A stretch of 64,000 bases of DNA from Dyella_B sp036746095. GTDB taxonomy: Bacteria > Pseudomonadota > Gammaproteobacteria > Xanthomonadales > Rhodanobacteraceae. Below, piece after piece: positions 34,496-42,215 of the stretch. The notes under the pieces were generated by a model that did no database searches, was not told where the DNA came from, and saw only the letters and a program-made list of their open reading frames with translations. The DNA lies in NCBI RefSeq assembly GCF_036746095.1, contig NZ_DAIOEU010000007.1, positions 60,682-124,681 on the forward strand, written 5' to 3'. Position 1 is the stretch's first letter, and the number at the start of each line of letters is the position of its first letter. The translations under genes were made by a program, and so were the position numbers.

Positions 34496-35587
34496 CTGTC
34501 CGCCACGCGATGGACTCTCTGCATCATGGTGGTTGCCGTCCTGGGTGCTTGTGCCGATCTGCGCTACTACGCGCACGTCACGCACGGCGAAAGCGCCTTG
34601 CTGCTCAAGCGCCGTTCCGTCAGCAAGGTCATCGGCGACCCGGCTACGGACCCCAAGCTGGCGGCGCGCTTGAAGCTTTCCCAGCAGGCGCGGCAATTCG
34701 CTTCCGAACAGCTCGATCTGCCGCGCAACCGCAGCTACACCTATTACGTGTCGTTGCATCGCCCCTATGTGGTGTGGAACGTCTTCGCGACGCCACGCTT
34801 TTCGGTGGACGCGGTGCCGCAGTGTTTTCCGATCGCCGGTTGCGTGGCGTACCGCGGCTGGTTCGACGAGCAGAAGGCGAGGGCAAGCGTCGAACGTTTG
34901 CGCGCGAAAGGCGATGACGTCTATATCGGCGGCGTGTCGGCCTATTCGACGCTGGGCTGGTTTGCCGATCCCATTCTCAGCAGCATGATGCGTTGGGATG
35001 ACGACGAGCTGGTCGGCACGATTTTCCATGAGCTGGCGCATCAAAAAATCTACGTGAAAGGCGATACGGCGTTCAACGAAAGCTACGCCATGTTTGTCGA
35101 GAATGAAGGCCTGCGCGAGTGGCATCACGCGCGTGGTGAACCGGTCGGCGACGACCACGACCAGGTGATGGATGACGGCTTCACCAAGCTGGTGCTCGAT
35201 CTGCGCGAACGCCTGAAGAAACTTTACGCCAGCGGCGTGGACGAGCAGGCGATGGCGGAAGGGAAGCAACGGGCGATCGAGGATTTCCGGAATCGCTACG
35301 CCGCATGGCGCGACGCGAACTGGCCGAACGATCATCGTTACGACAAGTGGGTGGCGCAGCCGATCAACAACGCCACGTTGCTGCCGTTTGGTTTGTACGA
35401 TCAATGGAAGCAGGCGTTTGCGGTGTTGTTCAAGCAAGCGGGCGGTCAGTGGCCGTCGTTCTTTGAGCGCGTGCGTGCGTTGGCGAAGGAGCCGAAGGTG
35501 CGGCGGGAAGGTTCGCTACGCGCGCTTTTGCAGGTTGCCATGAAACACAACCCTTCAATGACGACCCTTGGGAGAGTTTCATCATGA
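34475..35587 (+). CDS. Zinc aminopeptidase-like lipoprotein (HELAH)
   Basis: 370 residues. An N-terminal signal with lipobox VLGAC (Cys about 26) indicates membrane anchoring. The zinc-binding HELAHQ is at 185-190 and a downstream acidic block FNESYAMFVENEG supplies the likely third ligand, matching the PF10023 predicted-aminopeptidase family. Substrates are unknown. Start 34475 is the only one that keeps the signal peptide complete; the next ATG is inside the hydrophobic core. The start codon sits in a terminator hairpin. Confidence 0.85.
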   Translation: MIRPRIFLSATRWTLCIMVVAVLGACADLRYYAHVTHGESALLLKRRSVSKVIGDPATDPKLAARLKLSQQARQFASEQLDLPRNRSYTYYVSLHRPYVVWNVFATPRFSVDAVPQCFPIAGCVAYRGWFDEQKARASVERLRAKGDDVYIGGVSAYSTLGWFADPILSSMMRWDDDELVGTIFHELAHQKIYVKGDTAFNESYAMFVENEGLREWHHARGEPVGDDHDQVMDDGFTKLVLDLRERLKKLYASGVDEQAMAEGKQRAIEDFRNRYAAWRDANWPNDHRYDKWVAQPINNATLLPFGLYDQWKQAFAVLFKQAGGQWPSFFERVRALAKEPKVRREGSLRALLQVAMKHNPSMTTLGRVSS

Positions 35588-35644
35588 CGGGTGCCTCGGC
35601 GCTAGGTGATTGTTGGGTTGCCGCGGATCAAGTCCTAACTCAAC

Positions 35645-36469
35645 CTATTTGGTACCTAGCCGCTCTATCAATGCCATCGCCGCTGCTGGGTTGCGCTCTT
35701 TGGCAGCACTGATGAAGAAAACAAAGACGTCACGCTTGCACTGCGGTGCGCGTTCCTTAGCAAGATAGGGAAGATCCGCCGGCTGCTCTCCATCCGCCCA
35801 CGCGTGCGTACGTTTCGTCCAGCCATCCAGCTCATCACCTGCGTAACCCGTCGTCACGTCGCTGCGCGAACGCATCAGCCGCGCGTAGACGAAATCCGCG
35901 GTGATATCGGCAAAAGATGGATAGTCCGGCGAATCGGTGAACACCGTCGCCATGCCATGCTGGCGGGCCAGCGCAAGGTAATCGGCATCGACGAATTCCC
36001 GGTCGCGTACGTCCAGCACGTGACGCAGCGTGCGGCCGTCGATCTGCTTGGGCAGCAAATCGAGGAATGCCGCAAAGCTGTCGCGCTGCAAGCGCTGGCC
36101 GGCGTCGAACTGCCACACGATCGGGCCGAGCCGACTGCCGAGCGAGGCGATGCCACCCAGAAAGTCTTCGATCTGCGGCCCGGTTTTCTGCAATTGGCGC
36201 GATTGCATGATGCGCATCGGCGCCTTGGCCGAGAACACGAAACCTTCCGGCGTTTCCGCGGCCCACTTGGCATACGTCGCGGGTTTCTGCGTGCCGTAGT
36301 ACGTGCCGTTGATTTCGATCGCTGTGAGCTTGCGGCTGGCGTATTCCAGTTCTCGCCGCTGCACCAACCCTTTCGGATAGAAATTGTCGCGCCACGGCGC
36401 AAAGGTCCAGCCGCCAATGCCGACGCGAATACCGTTCACCGGCGAGGGAGCTTCGTCGAACAAGGTCAT
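35645..36469 (-). CDS. DUF72 domain-containing protein (YecE-like)
   Basis: 274-residue TIM-barrel-like protein of the DUF72/YecE family. It opens IRVGIGGWTFAPWRDNFYPKG and carries AIEINGTYYGTQKPATYAKW and FVFSAKAPMRI, conserved through the family. C-terminal FVFFISAAKERNP AAA is also typical. Function is unknown. A short gap separates it from the cytochrome gene upstream on the same strand (20 bases), so the two may be co-transcribed. Confidence 0.9.
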   Translation of the reverse strand: MTLFDEAPSPVNGIRVGIGGWTFAPWRDNFYPKGLVQRRELEYASRKLTAIEINGTYYGTQKPATYAKWAAETPEGFVFSAKAPMRIMQSRQLQKTGPQIEDFLGGIASLGSRLGPIVWQFDAGQRLQRDSFAAFLDLLPKQIDGRTLRHVLDVRDREFVDADYLALARQHGMATVFTDSPDYPSFADITADFVYARLMRSRSDVTTGYAGDELDGWTKRTHAWADGEQPADLPYLAKERAPQCKRDVFVFFISAAKERNPAAAMALIERLGTK

Positions 36470-36488
36470 GGTTCCAATACCTCGCAGA

Positions 36489-37307
36489 TTATTTCTGCAC
36501 TTTGTGCTGCGCCATGTACTTCAAGTAAGCGATCACCGCATCAAGATCCGCATCCGATAGTGATTGCTGCGTGGGGAAGCCAGCCATTTTGCCTTCCGGC
36601 CAGCGGCGCAGCGATTGCGGGTTGCGGACGAAGGCGCGCAGCATGTCGGTGCTGAGGTATTCGGTTGGGCTGTGGGGAATATTGAGATCCGGCCCCATGT
36701 GCGCGTCGCCTTCGCCGTTGAGCGTGTGGCAGGCAAAGCAGGTGCGCTGGAACACCGCATAGCCCTGGCGCACAGGACTGTCCGCAGGCACCGAAGCTGC
36801 CGGTGCGGTGGCGGGAAAGCGCGAGGCCACGTCTTGCACACGTTCGATGCGCGCCAACTGGTACGGCCAATATTCGCTGCCGATGTGGGCAGCGGCCGGC
36901 TTTGTCCACACGACGTAGAAGGGACCTGCGTCACCTTTATGGCCAGGCAACGCTGGCCAGGGATGCTGTGGATCTTCCACCGCCAGCCACGCTTGCGCGC
37001 CTGACCGATTGAGCAATGCATCCGCGGGAATGTCGACCGAGAAGCCGTCGTTCGCAACAAATTTTAAACGTTCGCCCTGTGCAAGCTCAGGCAGTAATGC
37101 GCGCAGGGGCATGGCGCGATACGTCATGCTGCGGTGGAACGCAACGTCGTCGGGAATCGTCACGCTCTGTGCATTTTGGTTGCTCAATAATTGAGCAGTC
37201 GTCCAGACATGGGCACTGGGGCCTACATCGATACGCAGATCCGCCGCGTGCAGCGGCAGGACGCAGCACAGTGCGAACAGGGCAAGACATCGATGCAGGA
37301 TGCTCAT
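36489..37307 (-). CDS. Periplasmic c-type cytochrome with N-terminal non-heme domain
   Basis: 272-residue exported protein; signal peptide 1-21 (LPLHAA). The first 160 mature residues contain no heme motif but have SVTIPDDVAFHRSMTYRAMP and LKFVANDGFSVDIP, recalling cofactor-less sulfite-oxidase/molybdopterin-fold pieces; this comparison is tentative. The C-terminal domain is a class I cytochrome c: CFACH at 190-194 and a probable axial Met in EGKMAGFPT. It should carry electrons in the periplasm. Start 37307 is chosen because the signal peptide begins there. Confidence 0.85.
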   Translation of the reverse strand: MSILHRCLALFALCCVLPLHAADLRIDVGPSAHVWTTAQLLSNQNAQSVTIPDDVAFHRSMTYRAMPLRALLPELAQGERLKFVANDGFSVDIPADALLNRSGAQAWLAVEDPQHPWPALPGHKGDAGPFYVVWTKPAAAHIGSEYWPYQLARIERVQDVASRFPATAPAASVPADSPVRQGYAVFQRTCFACHTLNGEGDAHMGPDLNIPHSPTEYLSTDMLRAFVRNPQSLRRWPEGKMAGFPTQQSLSDADLDAVIAYLKYMAQHKVQK

Positions 37308-37447
37308 GCGTGGGCCTTTACGTATTTGACTGACAAGGAGTTGGGAAAACGGTGCAGATGAAACCATCGATGGCGTTGCGGTTACTTATCAGAAACCTGA
37401 ACCAATTCGACCGGGGCCTTGAACTTCATCCATACCGGACACACTAA

Positions 37448-37590
37448 CTCTTCGAATCGCCGTGAGGCGACAAGAGGATGCCGCAGATCATCGGGGTATC
37501 CAGGGGTCGGTTCCAAGTTTACCCTCCCCCCGGAACGCGACCTAACAAACCCCGGCAGTTATTCCCCTGGCTGCCGGGGTTTTATCTTTT
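37448..37590 (+). ncRNA. Structured RNA candidate (sRNA or pncB leader) ending in a terminator
   Basis: Three successive hairpins are visible on the plus strand in a gene-free 385-base gap. First: CTCTT-TCGCC-GTGA-GGCGA-AAGAG with small internal loops (37448-37476). Second: GGTCGGTTCC / GGAACGCGACC (37505-37542). Third: a strong intrinsic terminator (37547-37590). No plus-strand gene precedes it, so the terminated transcript would be either a small RNA or a premature product of the pncB leader. No known riboswitch class was recognised. Confidence 0.5.
37547..37590 (+). terminator. Strong intrinsic terminator upstream of pncB
   Basis: Perfect 12-bp stem AAACCCCGGCAG / CTGCCGGGGTTT, 12-base loop and the T-rich tail TTTTATCTTTT. 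It ends 103 bases before the pncB start and faces the same direction. Confidence 0.85.
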
Positions 37591-37692
37591 CCAGTTCTGC
37601 ACTGACTATTCACGGCCGGGACTTAGGCGGGATAATCGCCAGATGCCGCGCGCCGCACGCGCCGCTTCTCTTTCCCCCGACATGGCCGCTCC

Positions 37693-38892
37693 ATGATCGT
37701 CAGCTCCCTGCTCGACACCGATCTCTACAAATTCTCCATGATGCAAGTGGTGTTGCATCAGTATCCTGCCGCGCAGGTGGAGTACCGCTTCAAGTGCCGT
37801 AATCCGGGCATCGACCTGGTGCCGTACATCGAAGAGATTCGCGCCGAACTGCACGCGCTGTGCAGCCTGCGCTTCACCGAGGCGGAACTTGAGTACCTGC
37901 GCGGCTGGCGCTTCATCAAGAGTGATTTCGTCGACTTCCTCGGCCTGTTCCAGCTCAATGCGAAATATGTGGAGATCACGCCGTCCCCGTTAAATAACGG
38001 TGAGATCGAGATCCGCATTGTCGGTCCTTGGCTGCACACGATTCTTTTTGAAGTGCCGTTGCTGGCGATCGTTAACGAAGTGTATTTCCGCCACACGCAT
38101 GCGGGCCTGGACCTGGCCGAAGGGCGCAGGCGCCTGAAGGAAAAAATTGCGCTGTTGCGTGACACACCCGGGTACCAGGACTGCCGCATCGCCGATTACG
38201 GTACGCGCCGGCGCTTCTCGCGCGAGTGGCATCGCGAAGTGGCGGAAACGCTGCACCAGGGCCTCGGCTCGCAGCTGGCCGGCAGCAGCAACGTGTGGTT
38301 GGCCTGGCAGCTTGGCTTGCGTCCGCTCGGCACGCTGGCGCACGAGTACTTGCAGGCACACCAGGCGCTGGGTCCGCGCTTGCGCGATTCGCAGGTGGCG
38401 GCGCTGGAAGCCTGGGCCAAGGAATACCGCGGCGACCTTGGCATTGCGCTATCGGATGTCTATGGCCTCACGGCGTTCCTGCGCGACTTCGACATGTACT
38501 TCTGCAAGCTGTTCGATGGCACCCGCCATGATTCAGGCGACCCCTTCGCCTGGGGCGAGCGCGTGCTGGCGCATTACAAGGCCAACCGTGTCGATCCGCG
38601 CAGCAAGATCCTGGTATTCAGCGACAGCTTGAGCATCCCGAAGGTGATGGAGCTGTTCAAGCATTTCCACGGACGTTGCCAGCTCGCGTTCGGGGTGGGC
38701 ACCAACCTCACCAATGACGTGGGCCCCACGCCGCTCAACATCGTGATCAAGATGGTCCGCTGCAATGGGCAGCCGGTGGCGAAGCTCAGTGATTCGCCGG
38801 GCAAGAACATGTGCGAGGACAAGGCGTACCTCGCTTACCTGCGGCAGGTATTCGAGATTCCGGTATTGATGGAAGCGGAATCTGCAGCGTGA
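37693..38892 (+). CDS. pncB: Nicotinate phosphoribosyltransferase
   Basis: 399-residue enzyme that makes nicotinate mononucleotide from nicotinate and PRPP with ATP hydrolysis, in NAD salvage. Signatures: LLDTDLYKFSMMQVV at the N-terminus, DYGTRRRFSREWHREV with the active-site region, SDVYGLTAFLRDFD and FDGTRHDSGDPFAWGE. Length equals E. coli PncB. The leader contains a terminator and structured RNA candidate, so expression may be controlled by transcription termination; this is inference. It is followed by a REP-like hairpin and the convergent metQ. Confidence 0.96.
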   Translation: MIVSSLLDTDLYKFSMMQVVLHQYPAAQVEYRFKCRNPGIDLVPYIEEIRAELHALCSLRFTEAELEYLRGWRFIKSDFVDFLGLFQLNAKYVEITPSPLNNGEIEIRIVGPWLHTILFEVPLLAIVNEVYFRHTHAGLDLAEGRRRLKEKIALLRDTPGYQDCRIADYGTRRRFSREWHREVAETLHQGLGSQLAGSSNVWLAWQLGLRPLGTLAHEYLQAHQALGPRLRDSQVAALEAWAKEYRGDLGIALSDVYGLTAFLRDFDMYFCKLFDGTRHDSGDPFAWGERVLAHYKANRVDPRSKILVFSDSLSIPKVMELFKHFHGRCQLAFGVGTNLTNDVGPTPLNIVIKMVRCNGQPVAKLSDSPGKNMCEDKAYLAYLRQVFEIPVLMEAESAA

Positions 38893-38902
38893 GGTAAAAA
38901 TG

Positions 38903-38938
38903 TGGCTGTCATTCGCGCTTGCGTGGAAATGACAGCCA
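38903..38938. repeat. REP-like hairpin between pncB and metQ
   Basis: Perfect 11-bp arms TGGCTGTCATT / AATGACAGCCA around CGCGCTTGCGTGGA. The sequence resembles a decayed GTCATTCCCGC...GCGGGAATGAC unit as in the two composite repeats. It lies between convergent genes and could terminate both. Confidence 0.55.
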
Positions 38939-38964
38939 TATGGTTATGCGAAAAGGGTGGAGCC

Positions 38965-39762
38965 TCAAAACGCCGGCAACACGGCCCCGTGATACTTCTG
39001 CTCGATAAACGCCCTCACTTCCGGGCTGGTCAGCGCCTTGGCCAGTTTCTGCACGCGCGGATCGTCCTTGTTGTCCGGACGTCCAACCAGGTAATTCACG
39101 TAGGGTGAGTTCTTGTCTTCGATCAGCAGCGCGTCCTTGGTCGGGCTGAGGCCGGCGGCCAGTGCATAGTTGGTGTTGATCAGCGCCAGATCCACTTCGT
39201 CCAAGGTGCGCGGCAGCATCGCCGCTTCCAGCGGCTTGAACACCAGGTTCTTCGGATTGGTGGCGACGTCCTTCGGCGTAGCCAGTTCGTTGTTCGGGTC
39301 TTTCAGCGTGATCAGGCCATTGTGGGCCAGCAGCAGCAGGGCACGGCCCTGGTTGCTCGGATCGTTGGGCAAGGTCACGGTGGCACCGTTGGGAAGCTGG
39401 TCGATCGACTTGTACTTGTGCGAGTACGCACCGAAGGGCTCGATATGCACGCCCGTGATGATCACCAGTTGCGTGCCATGCTCGCGGTTGAACGTGTCCA
39501 GGTACGGCTTGGTCTGGAAGTAGTTCAGGTCGATGCTCTTTTCGGCCACTTGCGTGTTGGGCTGCACGTAGTCGGCAAATACCTTGATGTCCAGGTTCAC
39601 CCCTTCCTTCGCCAGGATCGGCTTCACTTCCTTGAGGATTTCCGCATGCGGCACGGCGGTAGCCGCCACGGTCAGCGTCTGGCCGTTGGAATTGCCGGGG
39701 CCGGATGATGAGCAGCCGGCCACGAGCAGTGCCGTGGCAGCCAGGAAAAGCAGCATTTTCAT
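38965..39762 (-). CDS. metQ: Methionine ABC transporter substrate-binding lipoprotein
   Basis: 265-residue NlpA/MetQ family lipoprotein; lipobox LVAGC (Cys about 17). Characteristic stretches are LTVAATAVPHAEILKEVKP, VFADYVQPNTQVAEKSIDLN and YFQTKPYLDTFN. It binds methionine in the periplasm and delivers it to MetNI. It is the third gene of the metN-metI-metQ operon, 69 bases after metI. Start 39762 is chosen because the signal peptide begins there, with AAGGATAG upstream. Confidence 0.93.
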   Translation of the reverse strand: MKMLLFLAATALLVAGCSSSGPGNSNGQTLTVAATAVPHAEILKEVKPILAKEGVNLDIKVFADYVQPNTQVAEKSIDLNYFQTKPYLDTFNREHGTQLVIITGVHIEPFGAYSHKYKSIDQLPNGATVTLPNDPSNQGRALLLLAHNGLITLKDPNNELATPKDVATNPKNLVFKPLEAAMLPRTLDEVDLALINTNYALAAGLSPTKDALLIEDKNSPYVNYLVGRPDNKDDPRVQKLAKALTSPEVRAFIEQKYHGAVLPAF

Positions 39763-39831
39763 GGGAAGGCTATCCTTGTGCGGTGCGCCAGAATAGCCAT
39801 CCATACGGCCGGATGCAAAAGAGCGAGGGGA

Positions 39832-40524
39832 TTATCGCCGGCTGTAATGCACCACGATGCGATCGCCCAGCATCTGCAGGATCTGGACGAGTACGATCAG
39901 CAGCAGCACCGTCACCACCATGTAGTCGGATTTGTAGCTCAGGTAGCCGTACCGATAGGCCAGGTCGCCCAGGCCGCCGGAGCCGATCGCGCCACCCATG
40001 GCGGTGTAGCCGACCAGCGCCACGGCAGTCACCGTGACACCCGCCCACAAGCTGGCGCGCGCCTCCGGCAGCAATACGTGGCGGACGATCTGCCAAGTCG
40101 TGGCGCCCATGGCTTGCGAGGCTTCGATCACGCCGTGCTCCACTTCGCGCAACGATGTTTCCACCAGTCGCGCAAAGAATGGCGCGGCGCCGATCACCAA
40201 GGGCGGAATCGCACCGCGAATGCCGAGCTTGGTACCGACCAGCACGTAGGTAAGCGGCATTAGCACGATCATCAAAATGATGAAAGGCACTGAGCGCAGT
40301 ACGTTCACCACCAGCGACAGCACGCCATACAGCTTGGGCATCGCGTGCAACTGTCCTTTGCCGGTGAGGAACAGCAGCACGCCCAACGGCAGGCCGATGA
40401 TCACCGTGAGCAGCAGCGAACCGCCGAGCATCAGCAACGTGTCGATGCACGCCTGGCCCATTTCGCCCCAGTCGTCGATGTTGGGGAACAGCGTGTGCAG
40501 CAGGGGCAGTTCGCTGATGATCAT
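39832..40524 (-). CDS. metI: Methionine ABC transporter permease
   Basis: 230-residue inner-membrane permease with about five transmembrane segments. Family features: TLLMLGGSLLLTVIIGLPLG near the N-terminus, VNVLRSVPFIILMI, and the EAA loop EASQAMGATTWQIVRHVLLPEA that contacts the ATPase. With MetN it forms the channel for methionine. ATG 40524 overlaps the metN stop by four bases, indicating translational coupling; longer in-frame extensions run into metN and are not genuine. Confidence 0.94.
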   Translation of the reverse strand: MIISELPLLHTLFPNIDDWGEMGQACIDTLLMLGGSLLLTVIIGLPLGVLLFLTGKGQLHAMPKLYGVLSLVVNVLRSVPFIILMIVLMPLTYVLVGTKLGIRGAIPPLVIGAAPFFARLVETSLREVEHGVIEASQAMGATTWQIVRHVLLPEARASLWAGVTVTAVALVGYTAMGGAIGSGGLGDLAYRYGYLSYKSDYMVVTVLLLIVLVQILQMLGDRIVVHYSRR

Positions 40525-41564
40525 CGGGCAAGTTCCTCCACGTCGATGCCGGCTTCGCGCAATGCGCGCAGGGCACCATCCACGTTGTCGCCCTGCATGG
40601 CCAGGGTCAGCTGGCCATAGGGCAGGTCTTTGATGCGATCGATGCGGCCGGCCAGGATGTTGAAATCCACGCCGGTTTCGCGCGTGACACGCCCCAGCGT
40701 GGGCGACCAGGTGGCTTCGCCGCGGAAGGAAAGCCGCATGATGCGGCCGGGCACGTGTTCGTAGATGGCGTGCTCGCCGGCCGTTTCTTCCGGCAGCGCC
40801 TCGCTGACGAAGCGCCGCGTGGTCGGGTGTTGCGGATGCAGGAACACGTCGGCCACGGCGCCATGCTCCACGATGCGCCCGGTATCCAGGACCGCCACGC
40901 GATCGCACACGCGGCGCACGACATCCATCTCGTGCGTAATCAGCACGATGGTAAGTTTCAATTCGCGATTGATCTCGGCCAGCAGATCGAGCACGGAGGC
41001 GGTGGTTTGCGGGTCGAGCGCACTGGTCGCTTCGTCGCATAGCAAAATCGACGGATGGTTGGCCAGGGCACGCGCAATGCCCACACGCTGCTTCTGCCCG
41101 CCGGAAAGCTGCGAGGGATATTTGTTCGCATGCGCGGTCAGGCCGACGCGCTGCAATAGCTCATCCACGCGTGCGCGGATCGTCTTCGCATCCTTGTTGC
41201 CGGCCAGGCGCATCGGAAAGGCGATGTTCTCCGTGACGGTCTGCGAGGAGAGCAGGTTGAAGTGCTGGAAGATCATGCCGATGTGCTGCCTGGCGGTGCG
41301 CAGTGCGTCATCGGGCAGCGTGGTGATCTCGATATCGCCGATCAGGATGCGCCCGCCGCTGGGCCGCTCCAACAGGTTGATCAGCCGGATCAGCGTGGAC
41401 TTGCCGGCGCCTGAGTGACCGATGATGCCGAACACCTCGCCATCGGCGATCTCCAGGCCGAAAGGCTCCAGCGCCGGAATGTCCTTGCCGTCGACACGGT
41501 AGGATTTGTGCACGTCGATGAAGCGGATCACGGTGGGCCTGGACGATGGGTCGAAGGCGGGCAT
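40521..41564 (-). CDS. metN: Methionine ABC transporter ATP-binding protein
   Basis: 347-residue ABC ATPase. Walker A GHSGAGKST is at 49-57, the signature LSGGQKQRVGIARAL follows near 155, and Walker B LLCDEATSALDP precedes the H-loop ITHEMDVV. The C-terminal about 100 residues form the ACT-like NIL domain that senses methionine (FNILAGRIDRIKDLPYGQLT). First gene of metNIQ. Start 41564 is used; GTG 41531, directly before IRFIDVHKSY, is a reasonable alternative and would give the more usual MetN N-terminus. Confidence 0.94.
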   Translation of the reverse strand: MPAFDPSSRPTVIRFIDVHKSYRVDGKDIPALEPFGLEIADGEVFGIIGHSGAGKSTLIRLINLLERPSGGRILIGDIEITTLPDDALRTARQHIGMIFQHFNLLSSQTVTENIAFPMRLAGNKDAKTIRARVDELLQRVGLTAHANKYPSQLSGGQKQRVGIARALANHPSILLCDEATSALDPQTTASVLDLLAEINRELKLTIVLITHEMDVVRRVCDRVAVLDTGRIVEHGAVADVFLHPQHPTTRRFVSEALPEETAGEHAIYEHVPGRIMRLSFRGEATWSPTLGRVTRETGVDFNILAGRIDRIKDLPYGQLTLAMQGDNVDGALRALREAGIDVEELAR

Positions 41565-41622
41565 TCTATGCCACTTGGGTGACGGCAGTGCGCAGGGGAA
41601 TCCTTTCCAGGCGCGAGACATA

Positions 41623-41649
41623 GTTGGGTTACGCTTGCGCCAACCCAAC
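41623..41649. promoter_or_regulatory. Inverted repeat between metN and the glutathione peroxidase gene
   Basis: GTTGGGTT (41623-41630) and AACCCAAC (41642-41649), perfect 8-bp arms with an 11-base centre, in the 115-base divergent promoter region. It may be a regulator site for one or both genes. It does not match the MetJ box AGACGTCT. Confidence 0.45.
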
Positions 41650-41679
41650 CTGTGTAGTGGATAGGACCGGAGCGATGAC

Positions 41680-42156
41680 ATGACCACCGTATACGACTTC
41701 AGCGCGCGCGACATCGATGGCAACGAGCGTTCACTGGGTGATTGGCGCGGCAAGACCCTGCTGATCGTCAACGTGGCCTCCAAGTGCGGCTTTACCCCGC
41801 AATACAAGGGGTTGGAAGAGCTGTGGCGAAAGCATCGCGAGCAGGGCGTGGCCGTGCTGGGTTTTCCCTGCGACCAGTTCGGCCATCAGGAGCCGGGCGA
41901 CGAGGCGGAAATCAAGCAGTTCTGCTCAACCACCTACGATGTGACCTTTCCCATGTTCGCCAAGATCGAGGTCAACGGCGACAATACCCATCCGCTGTAT
42001 CAGTGGCTGAAGAAAGAAGCCAAGGGTTTGTTGGGTAGCGAGTCGATCAAGTGGAACTTCACCAAATTTCTGGTTGATGCGCAGGGCAAGGTAGTGAAGC
42101 GTTATGCGCCCAATGACACGCCGGAGAAGATCGAGAAGGATTTGGCGAAACGGTGA
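41680..42156 (+). CDS. Glutathione peroxidase family protein
   Basis: 158-residue thioredoxin-fold peroxidase. The peroxidatic Cys is C36 in NVASKCGFTPQY; the catalytic Gln/Trp/Asn partners are in LGFPCDQFGHQEPG and IKWNFTKFLVD. An additional Cys lies in FPCDQF (about 70) and QFCSTT, so, as in many bacterial members, thioredoxin may be the real reductant instead of glutathione. It reduces hydrogen and lipid peroxides. Divergent from metN. Confidence 0.94.
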   Translation: MTTVYDFSARDIDGNERSLGDWRGKTLLIVNVASKCGFTPQYKGLEELWRKHREQGVAVLGFPCDQFGHQEPGDEAEIKQFCSTTYDVTFPMFAKIEVNGDNTHPLYQWLKKEAKGLLGSESIKWNFTKFLVDAQGKVVKRYAPNDTPEKIEKDLAKR

Positions 42157-42215
42157 ACGTAGGGCGCTATGGGAATAACGGCCACGTGGCTGGGGTTGTG
42201 TTTCATGGAGTCCGC

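Noticed and set aside
37440..37480. TTCGAATC resembling a tRNA T-loop
   Set aside because: No acceptor stem, D-arm or anticodon arm can be arranged around it; it is part of another hairpin.
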